In this document: one piece after another, positions 33,602-42,533 of the stretch
How positions within the stretch are numbered: the first letter of the stretch is position 1
Layout of the letters: every line of letters begins with the position of its first letter
Source: DASUPK01 sp963815045
GTDB lineage: Bacteria; Actinomycetota; Thermoleophilia; Solirubrobacterales; 70-9
DNA: 64,000 nt
NCBI GenBank assembly: GCA_963815045.1
Contig: CAWFET010000002.1
Span: 1,302,001-1,366,000, forward strand
Direction: 5' to 3'
Notes under the pieces: model-generated
Told to the model about the DNA's origin: nothing
What the model saw: the letters and a program-made list of their open reading frames with translations, nothing else
The model's database searches: none
Program-made: the position numbers and the translations under genes

Positions 33602-33877
33602 TCAGATCGAGCGAAGCATCGAGTGACCGCAGGCCTGGCACTTCATGTCCTCGGTCCGGGTCAGGCGGCTGATCGTCCCATGCTCGCCGCAGTTGGGGCA
33701 CTGAGAGACGAGCTCGAAGCGCCGCAGGCAGTAAACGCAGACGAAGCGGCCGGGAAGCTGAGCGGGGCGAAGCCAGGGCTCGCCGCAGCCCGGGCAATTC
33801 GGGCGCTGGAGGGAGCCCTCCCCCGCGTTGGCGGAGTCAGCCGTCTCTCCCACGCCGCTGTCGACCCGTTCGGCCAT
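33602..33877 (-). CDS. Small zinc-ribbon protein
   Basis: Small 91-aa protein with four CxxC knuckles (CPGC, CVYC, CPNC, CQAC), which should fold as two zinc ribbons; it may bind nucleic acid or protein. The segment FVCVYCLRRFEL lies between them. The N-terminal 25 residues are polar linker. Start ATG 33877 gives MAERVDSG. It lies between fmt and rpe, spaced 19 and 2 bp, so it is a member of the def-fmt-rpe operon. Confidence 0.75.
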   Translation of the reverse strand: MAERVDSGVGETADSANAGEGSLQRPNCPGCGEPWLRPAQLPGRFVCVYCLRRFELVSQCPNCGEHGTISRLTRTEDMKCQACGHSMLRSI

Positions 33878-33896
33878 GTGACGAGGGTATCGGTAG

Positions 33897-34832
33897 TCAA
33901 ATGGCCTTTTCAGGCGGCGCATGTCCGCGCAGGAAATCGGCCGCGCTCATCGGCTTCTTTCCGGGTAGCTGGACGGTCTCGAGATGGAGCAGGCCGTCTG
34001 ACCCCACCAGCCACAGCTGCCCTGGCGCCGCGAGAATAGCTCCGGGGGGATGGGAGCCGGTTGCGTTGTCTACCGCGAAAAGACCCAACTCAGCCTCACG
34101 CACCCCGAGCCGCTCGCCGCCCTCGAGCTCCAGATAGGCACCCACATGCGGCGTCAGCGCGCGAACCTGGCGGTCGAGGTCCGCCACCGAGCGGGAGGGA
34201 TCCAGTCGCCGCTCCTCCGCCGAGATCTTCTCTGCGTAGGTCGCCTTCGAATCATCCTGGTCGGCGAACTCGAGTTGCCCCGCCTGCAGCTCGTCGAGCG
34301 CCCCAACCAGGAGTCTGCCGCCGGCCTTCGCCAGCCTCTCGGAGAGGGAGGCGTAGTTGTCGTCCTCGTAGTTCACCGGGACCTGCTCGGTGAGCGCAAT
34401 CGGGCCCGAGTCGAGTCCCGCGGTGACGCGCATGATCGTCACGCCGGTGACCTCGTCCCCCGCCATCAACGCCCGCTCGATCGGCGCGGCGCCTCGCCAG
34501 CGCGGGATCAGCGACGGGTGGACGTTCAGCATCAGGAACTCGCTGAGCGCCGGCTCCTTGATCAGCTGGCCGAAGGCGCAGACGGCGATCGCCTCGGGCT
34601 TGGCCCCGCGAATCGCGTCGAGCGACTCGGCGGAGTTGATGTCAGCGGTCTGGTGCAGCGCCAGGCCGAGCTCACGCGCTGTCGCCGCCGCCGGTGGAGG
34701 CGCCAGCCTGCGCCCGCGTCCCCGCTTGCTGTCCGGCGGCGTGACCACCAGCGCCGGGCGGTGCGGGCTGTCGGCGAGGCGCCGGAGCACCGTCGCCGCG
34801 AACTCCGAGGTTCCGAGGTAGGCGGTTCTCAA
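33897..34832 (-). CDS. fmt: Methionyl-tRNA formyltransferase
   Basis: Formylates initiator Met-tRNA, 311 aa. The N-terminal TAYLGTSEFAATVL, the formyl-folate motif LNVHPSLIPRWRGAAPI, catalytic-site segments GVTIMRV and GLDSGPI, and the C-terminal OB-like domain (about 205-305) are all present. It overlaps the end of def by 4 bp (ATGA), the standard def-fmt coupling. Confidence 0.97.
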   Translation of the reverse strand: MRTAYLGTSEFAATVLRRLADSPHRPALVVTPPDSKRGRGRRLAPPPAAATARELGLALHQTADINSAESLDAIRGAKPEAIAVCAFGQLIKEPALSEFLMLNVHPSLIPRWRGAAPIERALMAGDEVTGVTIMRVTAGLDSGPIALTEQVPVNYEDDNYASLSERLAKAGGRLLVGALDELQAGQLEFADQDDSKATYAEKISAEERRLDPSRSVADLDRQVRALTPHVGAYLELEGGERLGVREAELGLFAVDNATGSHPPGAILAAPGQLWLVGSDGLLHLETVQLPGKKPMSAADFLRGHAPPEKAI

Positions 34833-35473
34833 TCCTCGCCGGGCGGAGCGTCCTCGTCCTCGCCCTCGGGCGCAAAGGTGCCGCCCTCGCGCAGAGCCTT
34901 GAGCGCGCCCTTCCGCTGGTCGCGCTCCGACCGGTCGATCATCAGCACTCCGTCCAGGTGATCGACCTCGTGCTGGATCACGCGCGCCTCCAGGCCTGAG
35001 GCCTCGATCGAGATCGCGTCGCCGTGGACGTCGACCCCGCTGGCCCTGACGTGGAGCGGGCGCTCGACGTCGACGATCACCCCCGGAAGGCTCAGGCAGC
35101 CCTCCTCGGCGGTGGCCAGCTCATCCGAGCGCCACTCAACCTGGGGGTTGACGAGGACGGTCGGCTCCGCCTCTGACCCGACCTGGAAGACGAGCATCCG
35201 CCGGAGTGCGCCGAGCTGCGTGGCGGCAAGGCCGACGCCGATCGCATCGCGCATCAGGCCGATCATCCGCTCGGCCTCGGCGGCCAGCTCGTCGCCAAAC
35301 ACGGTCACCGGCGACGCCTTGGACTTGAGCACGGGATCGCCGAACTTGACGACCTGCGAGAGCGCGGCGGAGCGGCGCTCGAGTGCCTCCTGGTCGATGC
35401 CCTCGGGCGCGCTCGCCTCCTCGGCGAGCTCGTCCTCGCGCTCCTCAACCGATGTCGTGTGTTCCTCGCTCAC
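34829..35473 (-). CDS. def: Peptide deformylase
   Basis: Removes the N-formyl group of nascent proteins, 214 aa. All three motifs are intact: GVGLAATQ (motif 1), EGCLSLPG (motif 2, metal Cys) and QHEVDHLDG (motif 3, HExxH). An acidic N-terminal extension of about 38 residues and an acidic C-terminal tail (PEGEDEDAPPGED) enlarge it beyond the usual 165-180 aa. First gene of the def-fmt-zinc ribbon-rpe-channel run. Confidence 0.97.
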   Translation of the reverse strand: MSEEHTTSVEEREDELAEEASAPEGIDQEALERRSAALSQVVKFGDPVLKSKASPVTVFGDELAAEAERMIGLMRDAIGVGLAATQLGALRRMLVFQVGSEAEPTVLVNPQVEWRSDELATAEEGCLSLPGVIVDVERPLHVRASGVDVHGDAISIEASGLEARVIQHEVDHLDGVLMIDRSERDQRKGALKALREGGTFAPEGEDEDAPPGED

Positions 35474-35588
35474 GTTTGCGAGTCTAGTCGCGGCTCAGGG
35501 AGCGACCGTGGCGAACAAGCCCAAAAACCGGCAATGAATGGGCACCTGAGTCGCACTCTCGGCACATTCGGACGCGCATCCTCGGCGC

Positions 35589-36500
35589 ATGGCCGAACTG
35601 CGTCGCCCAATGTCCGACGGTCGGACACAATCCGACGCAGAACGCCTGAACGTCTTGGTGTCGCGGCAGCACGGTGTCGTCAGCCGCCTGCAACTTCGTG
35701 GGCTGGGCGTGACCAACACGATGATCGCCAGGTGGCTGCGGGCCGGCCGGATCCACCGCCTTCATCGCCGGGTTTTCGCCGTCGGGCACACGGCGATCTC
35801 GATCGAGGGCCGCCTCCACGCAGCCCTCCTCTACGCCGGCCCCGACGCAGTCCTGAGCCACACCACTGCCGCCTGGATCTGGAGCCTGATCGACGCCGAG
35901 CCCAAGCGCATCCATCTCACGGTCCCAGGCCGCCGCACTTCATTGCCCCGTGTTCGAGTCCACCACTCGCGCGATGTCGCCTCCCTTCATTCGCCGGGGT
36001 TTCCGAGTCACCCCAGCGGCTCGAACCCTCGTCGACCTCGGCACGATGCTCCAACCGCGCGAGCTACGACGGGCCCTCGCGGAAGCGGAATACCTCGGAC
36101 TGCTCGACGCGTGGGAAGTCGAGGCCGCGATGCGACGGGGCCGTCCCGGATCGGCCGCACTGCGCCACGCACTCCGCCGCCACCTTCCCCAGCTCGCCGC
36201 GACTCTCAGTGCCTGGAGGAGCGCTTCCTGGAGCTCTGCGACTCGGCGGTCATCCCGATGCCGGAGGTCAACGCCCGCGTGGGCCGCATGCGCGTCGACG
36301 CACTATGGCGGGACGCGGGCCTTGCCGTCGAATTGGACGGAGCCGCCGCCCACGGCGGCTGGGCAGCAATTCAGCGGGATCGCGATCGCGAAGTCGCCTT
36401 GAGGGCCATGGGTTTCCAGGTGGTCCGCTACACCTGGCAGCAGATCACCGCGCAGCGCGAGACAGTCGCGGCCGATCTCCGTCGCCTGCTTTGCCTCTGA
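35589..36500 (+). pseudogene. AbiEi-antitoxin-like/DUF559 protein with two compensating frameshifts
   Basis: Resembles the large actinobacterial family with an N-terminal winged helix like AbiEi antitoxins (LVSRQHGVVSRLQLRGLGV, then IHRLHRRVFAVGH) and a C-terminal DUF559 endonuclease-like domain (MRVDALWRDAGLAVELDG, then QRDRDREVALRAMGFQVVRYTW). The frame is open throughout, but the middle (about 35980-36210) is in the wrong frame: the +1 frame there encodes the family-like FRVTPAARTLVDLG and ALAEAEYLGLLD. One inserted base near 35980 and one compensating change near 36210 explain this. The stop abuts the convergent priA stop. Confidence 0.8.
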
Positions 36501-38690
36501 CTACTGGGGATCAACGTCCACCGAGATCGCGACCTCGCGCAGGGCGCGATCGCGGACGGCGGTGCGAACCGCATCCCTCACCGCCTCCACCGCCCGATGC
36601 CGGGTCTCGGACTTGATCAGCAGACGGCGACGGTGCTTGCCCCGGAGGCGGAACAGAGGCGCGGGGCCGAGGAGGTCGTCATCCGCTCCCAGGCGATCGG
36701 CGACGAGGTCCCTCACCTTCCCGGCCGAGGTCTCGGCCCGCTCCTCGTCCTCGCTCGCCAGACCGATCGCGATCAGGTGCGAGAACGGCGGGTAGCGCAG
36801 AGCGCGCCGGCGCTCGATCTCCTCGGCCAGGAACGCGGTCGCATCGTGGCGGGCGGCGTGGCGGATGCTCGGAGCGCCCGTGGCCATCGCCTGGACGAGG
36901 ACGCGCCCGCCTGCGTCGCCACGGCCGCTGCGGCCCGCGAGCTGGGTGATCAGGGCGAAGGTCCGCTCCTCCGAGCGGAAGTCGGGCAGGCGCAGGGCGC
37001 CGTCGGCATCGAGGATCACGCTCAGCGTGACGTCGGGGAAGTCGTGCCCCTTCGCGACCATCTGGGTCCCGACCAGCACTCCGGAGTCGGCGGCCTCGAA
37101 GCGCTGCAGCACCTCGGCATGTCCCGAGCCGGCGGCGCTGTCGGAATCGAGGCGGAAGACCTCGAGCGGGGCCAGCAGCTCGTTCAGCTCGGCCTCAACC
37201 CGCTGGGTACCCGAGCCGACCCGTGCGATCGTGACGGAGGAGCATTCGGGGCAGGCCTCGGGCATCGGCTCCGCGTGCCCGCAGTGATGGCATCGCAGGG
37301 CGTTGTCGCGGTGCAGGATCAGCGAGACGTCGCAGTTGGGGCACTCCCAGGCGTGGCCGCACGAGCGGCAGGTGAGGTGGGTCGACCAGCCGCGGCGGTT
37401 GATGAGCAGGATGGCCTTCCCGCCCTCACGGGCCACCCGGCCAAAGGCCTCCCGCGTTCGGGGGTGGAGCGGCCCGGGGACGCCCCCGCGCATGTCGACG
37501 ATCTCCACCGGCGGCAAGGGTCGCCCGTCGACGCGGCTCGGCAGGTCGAGGCGCTCGAGCTCGTGCCAGCTCTCCGGCCGCGGAGTCGCGGTGCCGCAGA
37601 GCAGGACCGCGCCGGAGTCCGCCGCCCGGCGACGGGCGACGTCGCGAGCGTCGTAGCGAGGGTCGGACTCCTGCTTGTAGGAGGAGTCGTGCTCCTCGTC
37701 GATCACGATCAGTCCGGGATCTGGGATCGGAGCGAAGACCGCCGAGCGCGGGCCGACGCAGATCCGTGCCTCGCCTGACCGGACCCGTCGCCACTCGTCG
37801 TAGCGGGCGCCGGCGGGCATCTTCGAATGGAGCAGCGCGACCGAGTCTCCGAATCGCCGCCTGAAGCGGTCCATCGTCTGCGGGGTCAGCGCGATCTCCG
37901 GCACCAGGATGATCGCGCCCCTCCTCCTCGCCAGGGTCTCGCGGGCCGCCTCGAGATAGACCTCGGTCTTGCCCGACCCGGTGACGCCGTGCAGCAGGAA
38001 CGCCGCCGCGGGGCCGGACGATCCCGCCCCCGGCAGCTCACCCACGACCCGCTCCAGCACGCGGCGCTGGTCGCCGGTCAGCTCTATTCCCTCGCGGACG
38101 GCGCCCACCCCGGGTGAGGCGTGCCGCCGGCGACGCTCCACCTCACGGGTCGTGATCAGGCCGCGTGCTTCCAGCCGCCGGATCGTCGCGCGGTCCGACC
38201 CTGCGACCGACGCGAGCCGCCGCGCCGCCTGCGGGCCGCCGATCAGGGCGCGCAGGACGGCCTTCTGGCGAAGGCCGAGCCTCTCGCCGCCGTCCGCTGC
38301 CGCAATCCCGTCCGGGGTCGCCTCGACCTGGAGCTCGACGAGCGGGCGAACCCGGCGCGCCTCGGCCCCGGTCCCGACCCCGGGCGGCAGCACCAGCCCC
38401 AGCCCCCGGCCGGTTGTCGAGCAGTACTCCTCGCCGACCCAGCGTCCGAGCTCGACCAGCTCCGGCGGGACGCCCGCCTCGAGTGCCTCGAGGGGCTCCG
38501 CCAGGCGCTCATCCGGCAGCTCGCTGCGATCGGCGAGCCCGACCACCACGCCGACCACCTTCCGCCGCCCGAAGGGCACCACCAGGACAGAACCGACACC
38601 GACGTGATCCATCGCCTCGGGCAACCGGTAGTCGAAGGGCCCGGAGACGCTTCGCGTGGTGAGCAGCGGTTCGACCTTGGCGATTGCCAT
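36501..38690 (-). CDS. priA: Primosomal protein N' (PriA helicase)
   Basis: Replication-restart helicase, 729 aa. N-terminal DNA-binding domain (VSGPFDYRLPE, LVVPFGRRKVVG), winged helix, then helicase motifs LHGVTGSGKTEVYL (Walker A), IDEEHDSSYKQE (DEEH), and LVGTQMVAKGHDFPDVTL. Eight cysteines in four CxxC pairs (CRSC, CPNC, CHHC, CPEC) form the primosome zinc sites. The ATG at 38690 is preferred over 38696 because AGGGTGA then has a 6-nt spacing. Functional helicase motifs look intact, unlike some actinobacterial PriA proteins that have lost them. Confidence 0.96.
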   Translation of the reverse strand: MAIAKVEPLLTTRSVSGPFDYRLPEAMDHVGVGSVLVVPFGRRKVVGVVVGLADRSELPDERLAEPLEALEAGVPPELVELGRWVGEEYCSTTGRGLGLVLPPGVGTGAEARRVRPLVELQVEATPDGIAAADGGERLGLRQKAVLRALIGGPQAARRLASVAGSDRATIRRLEARGLITTREVERRRRHASPGVGAVREGIELTGDQRRVLERVVGELPGAGSSGPAAAFLLHGVTGSGKTEVYLEAARETLARRRGAIILVPEIALTPQTMDRFRRRFGDSVALLHSKMPAGARYDEWRRVRSGEARICVGPRSAVFAPIPDPGLIVIDEEHDSSYKQESDPRYDARDVARRRAADSGAVLLCGTATPRPESWHELERLDLPSRVDGRPLPPVEIVDMRGGVPGPLHPRTREAFGRVAREGGKAILLINRRGWSTHLTCRSCGHAWECPNCDVSLILHRDNALRCHHCGHAEPMPEACPECSSVTIARVGSGTQRVEAELNELLAPLEVFRLDSDSAAGSGHAEVLQRFEAADSGVLVGTQMVAKGHDFPDVTLSVILDADGALRLPDFRSEERTFALITQLAGRSGRGDAGGRVLVQAMATGAPSIRHAARHDATAFLAEEIERRRALRYPPFSHLIAIGLASEDEERAETSAGKVRDLVADRLGADDDLLGPAPLFRLRGKHRRRLLIKSETRHRAVEAVRDAVRTAVRDRALREVAISVDVDPQ

Positions 38691-38823
38691 CACCATTCAC
38701 CCTAGGCACGTCCACGGACGGGCGTCAATCTTCCGCCAGCGGGATGGCCTCGACTCGACGAATCGTCCTCCCGGGAGGGATCGCGGCAAGGTCAAGAAGC
38801 GGAGGCGCCACCACCGATCGCGA

Positions 38824-38829
38824 TAGCCT
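38824..38829 (+). promoter_or_regulatory. Possible -10 element of a leaderless promoter
   Basis: TAGCCT fits TANNNT and ends 7 nt before the GTG at 38837, the geometry of leaderless transcripts in actinobacteria. No Shine-Dalgarno precedes the GTG. Confidence 0.4.
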
Positions 38830-38836
38830 GCCGCCC

Positions 38837-39322
38837 GTGGACCTGCAGTCCGGGGAGAAGGTGATCTACCAGGGGCACCCGTCCTGGCGGGCGATCCTCG
38901 GCTTCTACCTGAAGGGCATCGTGATCGGATTGGTTGCCGGCGTGATCGTCAAGCTGATCGACACCACAGCCACCGGAGTCGGCGTCTTCGCCGCCATCGT
39001 GGTGATCACGGTCCTGGCCGGCTTCATCAGGCGAGTAGCGACCGTCTACACCATCACCGACCGCCGGCTCAACATCAAGATCGGGATCATCTCCCGGAAG
39101 GTCCAGGAGACGCGGCTGCAGCGCGTTCAGAACGTGAACTTCAACCAGGGCGTCTACGAGCGGCTCATGCAGATCGGCGACGTCGAGTTCACCACCGCGG
39201 GTACCGACGAGTCCAACTTCGTCTTCGCGGGCGTCGGCCAACCGGAGAAGGTCGTGCAGGAGGTCGAGCACGCCACCCCGGTCCTCAGCGGACTACAGGG
39301 CGAGGCCGAGCCCAGTTCCTAG
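38837..39322 (+). CDS. PH-domain membrane protein (YdbS/bPH2 family)
   Basis: Membrane protein of 161 aa: a short N-terminal EKVIYQGHPSW, two helices (about 18-37 and 43-63), then a bacterial PH domain bPH_2 (about 65-150; TVYTITDRRLNIKIGIISRK, LQRVQNVNFNQG). The family is linked to membrane stress and lipid or small-molecule binding; the exact role is unknown. The GTG at 38837 gives the family N-terminus; two ATGs further upstream would add low-complexity sequence. Its end touches the convergent metK stop. Confidence 0.85.
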   Translation: MDLQSGEKVIYQGHPSWRAILGFYLKGIVIGLVAGVIVKLIDTTATGVGVFAAIVVITVLAGFIRRVATVYTITDRRLNIKIGIISRKVQETRLQRVQNVNFNQGVYERLMQIGDVEFTTAGTDESNFVFAGVGQPEKVVQEVEHATPVLSGLQGEAEPSS

Positions 39323-40567
39323 CTACGCAGGCGCTTCGGCCTTCGCGCCCAGGCCCGCCGCATCGCGCAGCTGATCCGCGCGGTCCGTCCGTTCCCAGGT
39401 GAAGTCGGAATCCTCGCGGCCGAAGTGGCCGTAGGCCGCCGTCTTCTGGAAGATCGGGCGGTGCAGGTCCAGGTAGCGCCGGAAGGCCGCCGGGCGCAGG
39501 TCGAAGTTCTCCTGCACGAGTCGGGCGATCTCGGAGTCCGAGATCTTGCCGGTGCCGAAGGTCTGCGCCATCACCGAGACCGGGGACGCGACGCCGATCG
39601 CGTACGCGACCTGGATCTCGCAGCGATCCGCGAGCCCTGCGGCGACCACGTTCTTCGCCACGTAGCGAGCGGCGTAGGCGGCGGAGCGGTCCACCTTCGA
39701 CGGGTCCTTGCCCGAGAAGGCGCCACCGCCGTGCCGCGCGGCGCCGCCGTAGGTGTCGACGATGATCTTGCGGCCGGTGAGGCCGGCGTCGCCGACGGGG
39801 CCGCCGATCACGAACTTGCCGGTCGGGTTGACCAGGAAGTTCCCGAGCAGCTCCTTCTCGGTGTAGAGCTCCTTGTACTCGGTGTGCAGCACCGGCTCGA
39901 GCACATGCTCCCAGAGGTCGTTGCGGATCATCTGCTCGCCGGCCTCCTCGCGATGCTGCGTGGAGATCAGGACCTTGGCGATCTCCACCGGCCGGTCGTT
40001 CTCATAGCGAATTGTGACCTGGGTCTTGCCGTCCGGGCCGAGGTACGGAACCACGCCGGCCTTGCGGACCTCGGCGAGCTGCCGGGCCAGCTGGTGCGCG
40101 ATCTGGATCGGCATCGGCATCAGCGCCTTCGTCTCGCGGCTGGCGTAGCCGAACATCATTCCCTGGTCGCCCGCGCCGGCGGCGTCGAACTCGTCCGAGG
40201 AATCGCCCTCGCGCTGCTCGAGGCCCTTGTCGACTCCCTGCGCGATGTCCGGCGACTGCTCGTCGATGGCGGTGAGCACGGCGCACGCCTTGTGGTCGAA
40301 GCCGTAGCGCGGGTCGTCGTAGCCGATCTTGCGGATCGTCTCGCGCGCGATCGAGGGAATGTCGACGTAGGTGTCGGTCGTGATCTCACCGGAGACGACC
40401 ACGAGGCCGGTGTTGACGAGGCACTCGCAGGCGACTCTGCCGGTCGCGTCCTCGGCCATCACCGCGTCGAGGACGCCGTCGGAGATCTGGTCGCAGACCT
40501 TGTCCGGATGGCCCTCGGTGACGGATTCGGAGGTGAACAGGAACTCGTTATCTGAAAGCTGTTGCAT
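39323..40567 (-). CDS. metK: S-adenosylmethionine synthetase
   Basis: Makes SAM from Met and ATP, 414 aa. FTSESVTEGHPDKVCDQISD (N-terminal ATP site), GAGDQGMMFGYA, GGGAFSGKDPSKVDRSAAY (P-loop-like segment) and VAYAIGVA are present. The ATG at 40567 gives the usual N-terminus. AAGGA lies close to the ATG. It starts 10 bp after the DUF3352 gene on the same strand, so no room exists for a riboswitch of its own. Confidence 0.97.
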   Translation of the reverse strand: MQQLSDNEFLFTSESVTEGHPDKVCDQISDGVLDAVMAEDATGRVACECLVNTGLVVVSGEITTDTYVDIPSIARETIRKIGYDDPRYGFDHKACAVLTAIDEQSPDIAQGVDKGLEQREGDSSDEFDAAGAGDQGMMFGYASRETKALMPMPIQIAHQLARQLAEVRKAGVVPYLGPDGKTQVTIRYENDRPVEIAKVLISTQHREEAGEQMIRNDLWEHVLEPVLHTEYKELYTEKELLGNFLVNPTGKFVIGGPVGDAGLTGRKIIVDTYGGAARHGGGAFSGKDPSKVDRSAAYAARYVAKNVVAAGLADRCEIQVAYAIGVASPVSVMAQTFGTGKISDSEIARLVQENFDLRPAAFRRYLDLHRPIFQKTAAYGHFGREDSDFTWERTDRADQLRDAAGLGAKAEAPA

Positions 40568-40577
40568 GGTCCTTATC

Positions 40578-42488
40578 TCAGTGGTTGATGGCCAGGAAGA
40601 GCTCCGAGCGAAGCTGCTCATCGCTCCCTCTCACGGCGAGGCCGAGAGATTGAACGCGCGAGATGTCTTCGCTGAGCGAGGCATACAGTGGGTCCTCTGC
40701 CAGGCCGGCCTGCTGGGCCAACCCCAACACCTCATCGAGGTTGAGGAAGACTAGCGCCGAGACGCTGTCCGGGAGGCGGTCCGTCGCGGCCTGGTACGCG
40801 CCCGTCCCAGCCAGGTTGTCGCCGCTCGAGCGAACCTGGGAGATCCCCTCTGGCTGCGTGGAGATCACCAGCTTGCCGTCGAAGATCGCGTAGGAGAGGT
40901 TCACGCTCGGCGAGACCTGAACCGAGTGCACCGCCACGCCGTCGATCTCCTTCGACTGGAAGGAGGGGACCTGCGAGTTCCCGGTCGCCGCGGCCTTCAG
41001 CAGCGGCTGCTCGAGCGAGGCGAGCGCCTCCCCAGCCTTCTTCTCGTCCACTCCGTCGACGATCAGGCTCGCGTATGGAACGCCGCCGGTGGGCTCGGCG
41101 ACCAGGGCGGCCTGGCCGTCCAGCGCCGGGAGCAGGTCCTTGAGCGGATCGACGCCCGCCTGCTGCTGCAGGCTCTGCGCCAGGGCCCTGAGGGACCCGG
41201 CCAGGCCCTGAGCGCTCGCTCCGGCCGTCTCCAGCGACTTCGTCAACGCGGGGCCGAGGTCGCCGACGCCGATGTAGCCGAGCGCGTCCGGCCCGGCCTC
41301 GTCCGCCAGGCCCGGCTCGAAGCGGGGCAGATTCGCGAACACGGTCGGGCTCCGCTGCTCGAGCTTGGGGTCGAGGTCGCTGACCAGGTTGACCTCGACG
41401 CCATCGTCCCTCGCCCGCATCGAGACGGCCATGCCCGTGGTGGCGCCGTAGTCCACGAAGGTGTTGAGCTGGGTCGCGCTCCCGGCGCGGCCGGCCAGCA
41501 TCCGGCTCACCCCGAGACGCGAGAGATAGAGCTCGGCGAGGCGGACATCTGGCAGGTCGGCACGGGCGGCGTCCTGCGGGGAGCCCTCCAGGCGCGGGGC
41601 CTGCCCTGCCTTGGCTGCGAGGGCGGCCCGCACCGCGACCACGCTCCCGAACAGGACCTGGTCGCCCGAGCGGGCGGTTGCGAAGCCGTTCCGGTGGACG
41701 CTGAGGGAAGCGTCTCCCATCCTGGACGGCGTCCCGGCTCCCGCGCCCGACAGGCCGTTGAGGAACTGGTTGGCCTTGGCGCTGTCGCCGACTCCCACGA
41801 TGTACGCCTCCGACGTTGTCTTCTTCGGGCCAGGCACTCCGAGCAGCGCGAGGTCGTCCTTGGCCCAGGGAAGGACTCCGTGAGGCAGATCGATCGGGGG
41901 GCCGCCCGGCGCCGCCAGGGAGCTCGTGTCGCTCTGCAGCAGGGCGGCGAAGTTCGGCAGCTGGTCCTGGAGGTCCTGCGCCAGCTCCCACTGGTGGCTC
42001 GAGCTGTTCACCGTCAGGTGCGCGTAGAGGAGTGCGTCTCGCGGTACATACGCGATCGTCTCGTTGGAAGGCGCGCACTCCTTCGCAGCCGAGACCTCGC
42101 ACGGGACCCCGGGAACCGGCAGGAACTTGACGATCAGATAGAGCAGGACCACACCCGCCACGGCGAAGATCCGGACCCTCGCCCCCCGCGAGCGGTTGGA
42201 CCACCAGTAGGCCACGGAGGCGGCGGCGCGCCGGATCAGGTCCCAGGCGGCCTCAGCCTTCTCGCGGAGCCAGTACCCGATCGCCCGCAGCCGGGTGTTG
42301 GCGCGGAACCGGAGGTCCTCCGTCCCCTTCGGAGCCTTCGGCTTCCTGACCGACGGCATGCTGGGGCGCGGCAGGCTGATGCGACGCCTGAAGCGCGCGC
42401 GCTTACGCTTCTTCCCCTCGATGCTCTTGTCGCCGGTCTCGCCGAGGGCCTTCTTGCCCTCGGAGTCACCGGTTTCCTGGTCACTCAC
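40578..42488 (-). CDS. DUF3352 membrane-anchored protein
   Basis: Large protein of 636 aa. A basic cytoplasmic N-terminus (about 1-105, repeated KRKRARFRRR-type patches) leads to one transmembrane helix (about 108-126, AVAGVVLLYLIVKFL), then a long extracytoplasmic DUF3352 region (about 150-636) of alternating strands and helices with DALLYAHLTVNSS, GYIGVGDLG and ALVFLNLDEVL. Function unknown; it is common in actinobacteria. Located between der and metK on the same strand. Confidence 0.85.
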   Translation of the reverse strand: MSDQETGDSEGKKALGETGDKSIEGKKRKRARFRRRISLPRPSMPSVRKPKAPKGTEDLRFRANTRLRAIGYWLREKAEAAWDLIRRAAASVAYWWSNRSRGARVRIFAVAGVVLLYLIVKFLPVPGVPCEVSAAKECAPSNETIAYVPRDALLYAHLTVNSSSHQWELAQDLQDQLPNFAALLQSDTSSLAAPGGPPIDLPHGVLPWAKDDLALLGVPGPKKTTSEAYIVGVGDSAKANQFLNGLSGAGAGTPSRMGDASLSVHRNGFATARSGDQVLFGSVVAVRAALAAKAGQAPRLEGSPQDAARADLPDVRLAELYLSRLGVSRMLAGRAGSATQLNTFVDYGATTGMAVSMRARDDGVEVNLVSDLDPKLEQRSPTVFANLPRFEPGLADEAGPDALGYIGVGDLGPALTKSLETAGASAQGLAGSLRALAQSLQQQAGVDPLKDLLPALDGQAALVAEPTGGVPYASLIVDGVDEKKAGEALASLEQPLLKAAATGNSQVPSFQSKEIDGVAVHSVQVSPSVNLSYAIFDGKLVISTQPEGISQVRSSGDNLAGTGAYQAATDRLPDSVSALVFLNLDEVLGLAQQAGLAEDPLYASLSEDISRVQSLGLAVRGSDEQLRSELFLAINH

Positions 42489-42533
42489 GAGCCGCCGGTT
42501 ATACCCGGCCGGCCCGCTCCGCGCTCCGGTTGA

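Noticed and set aside
40568..40577. SAM riboswitch before metK
   Set aside because: Only 10 bp lie between the upstream gene and metK.
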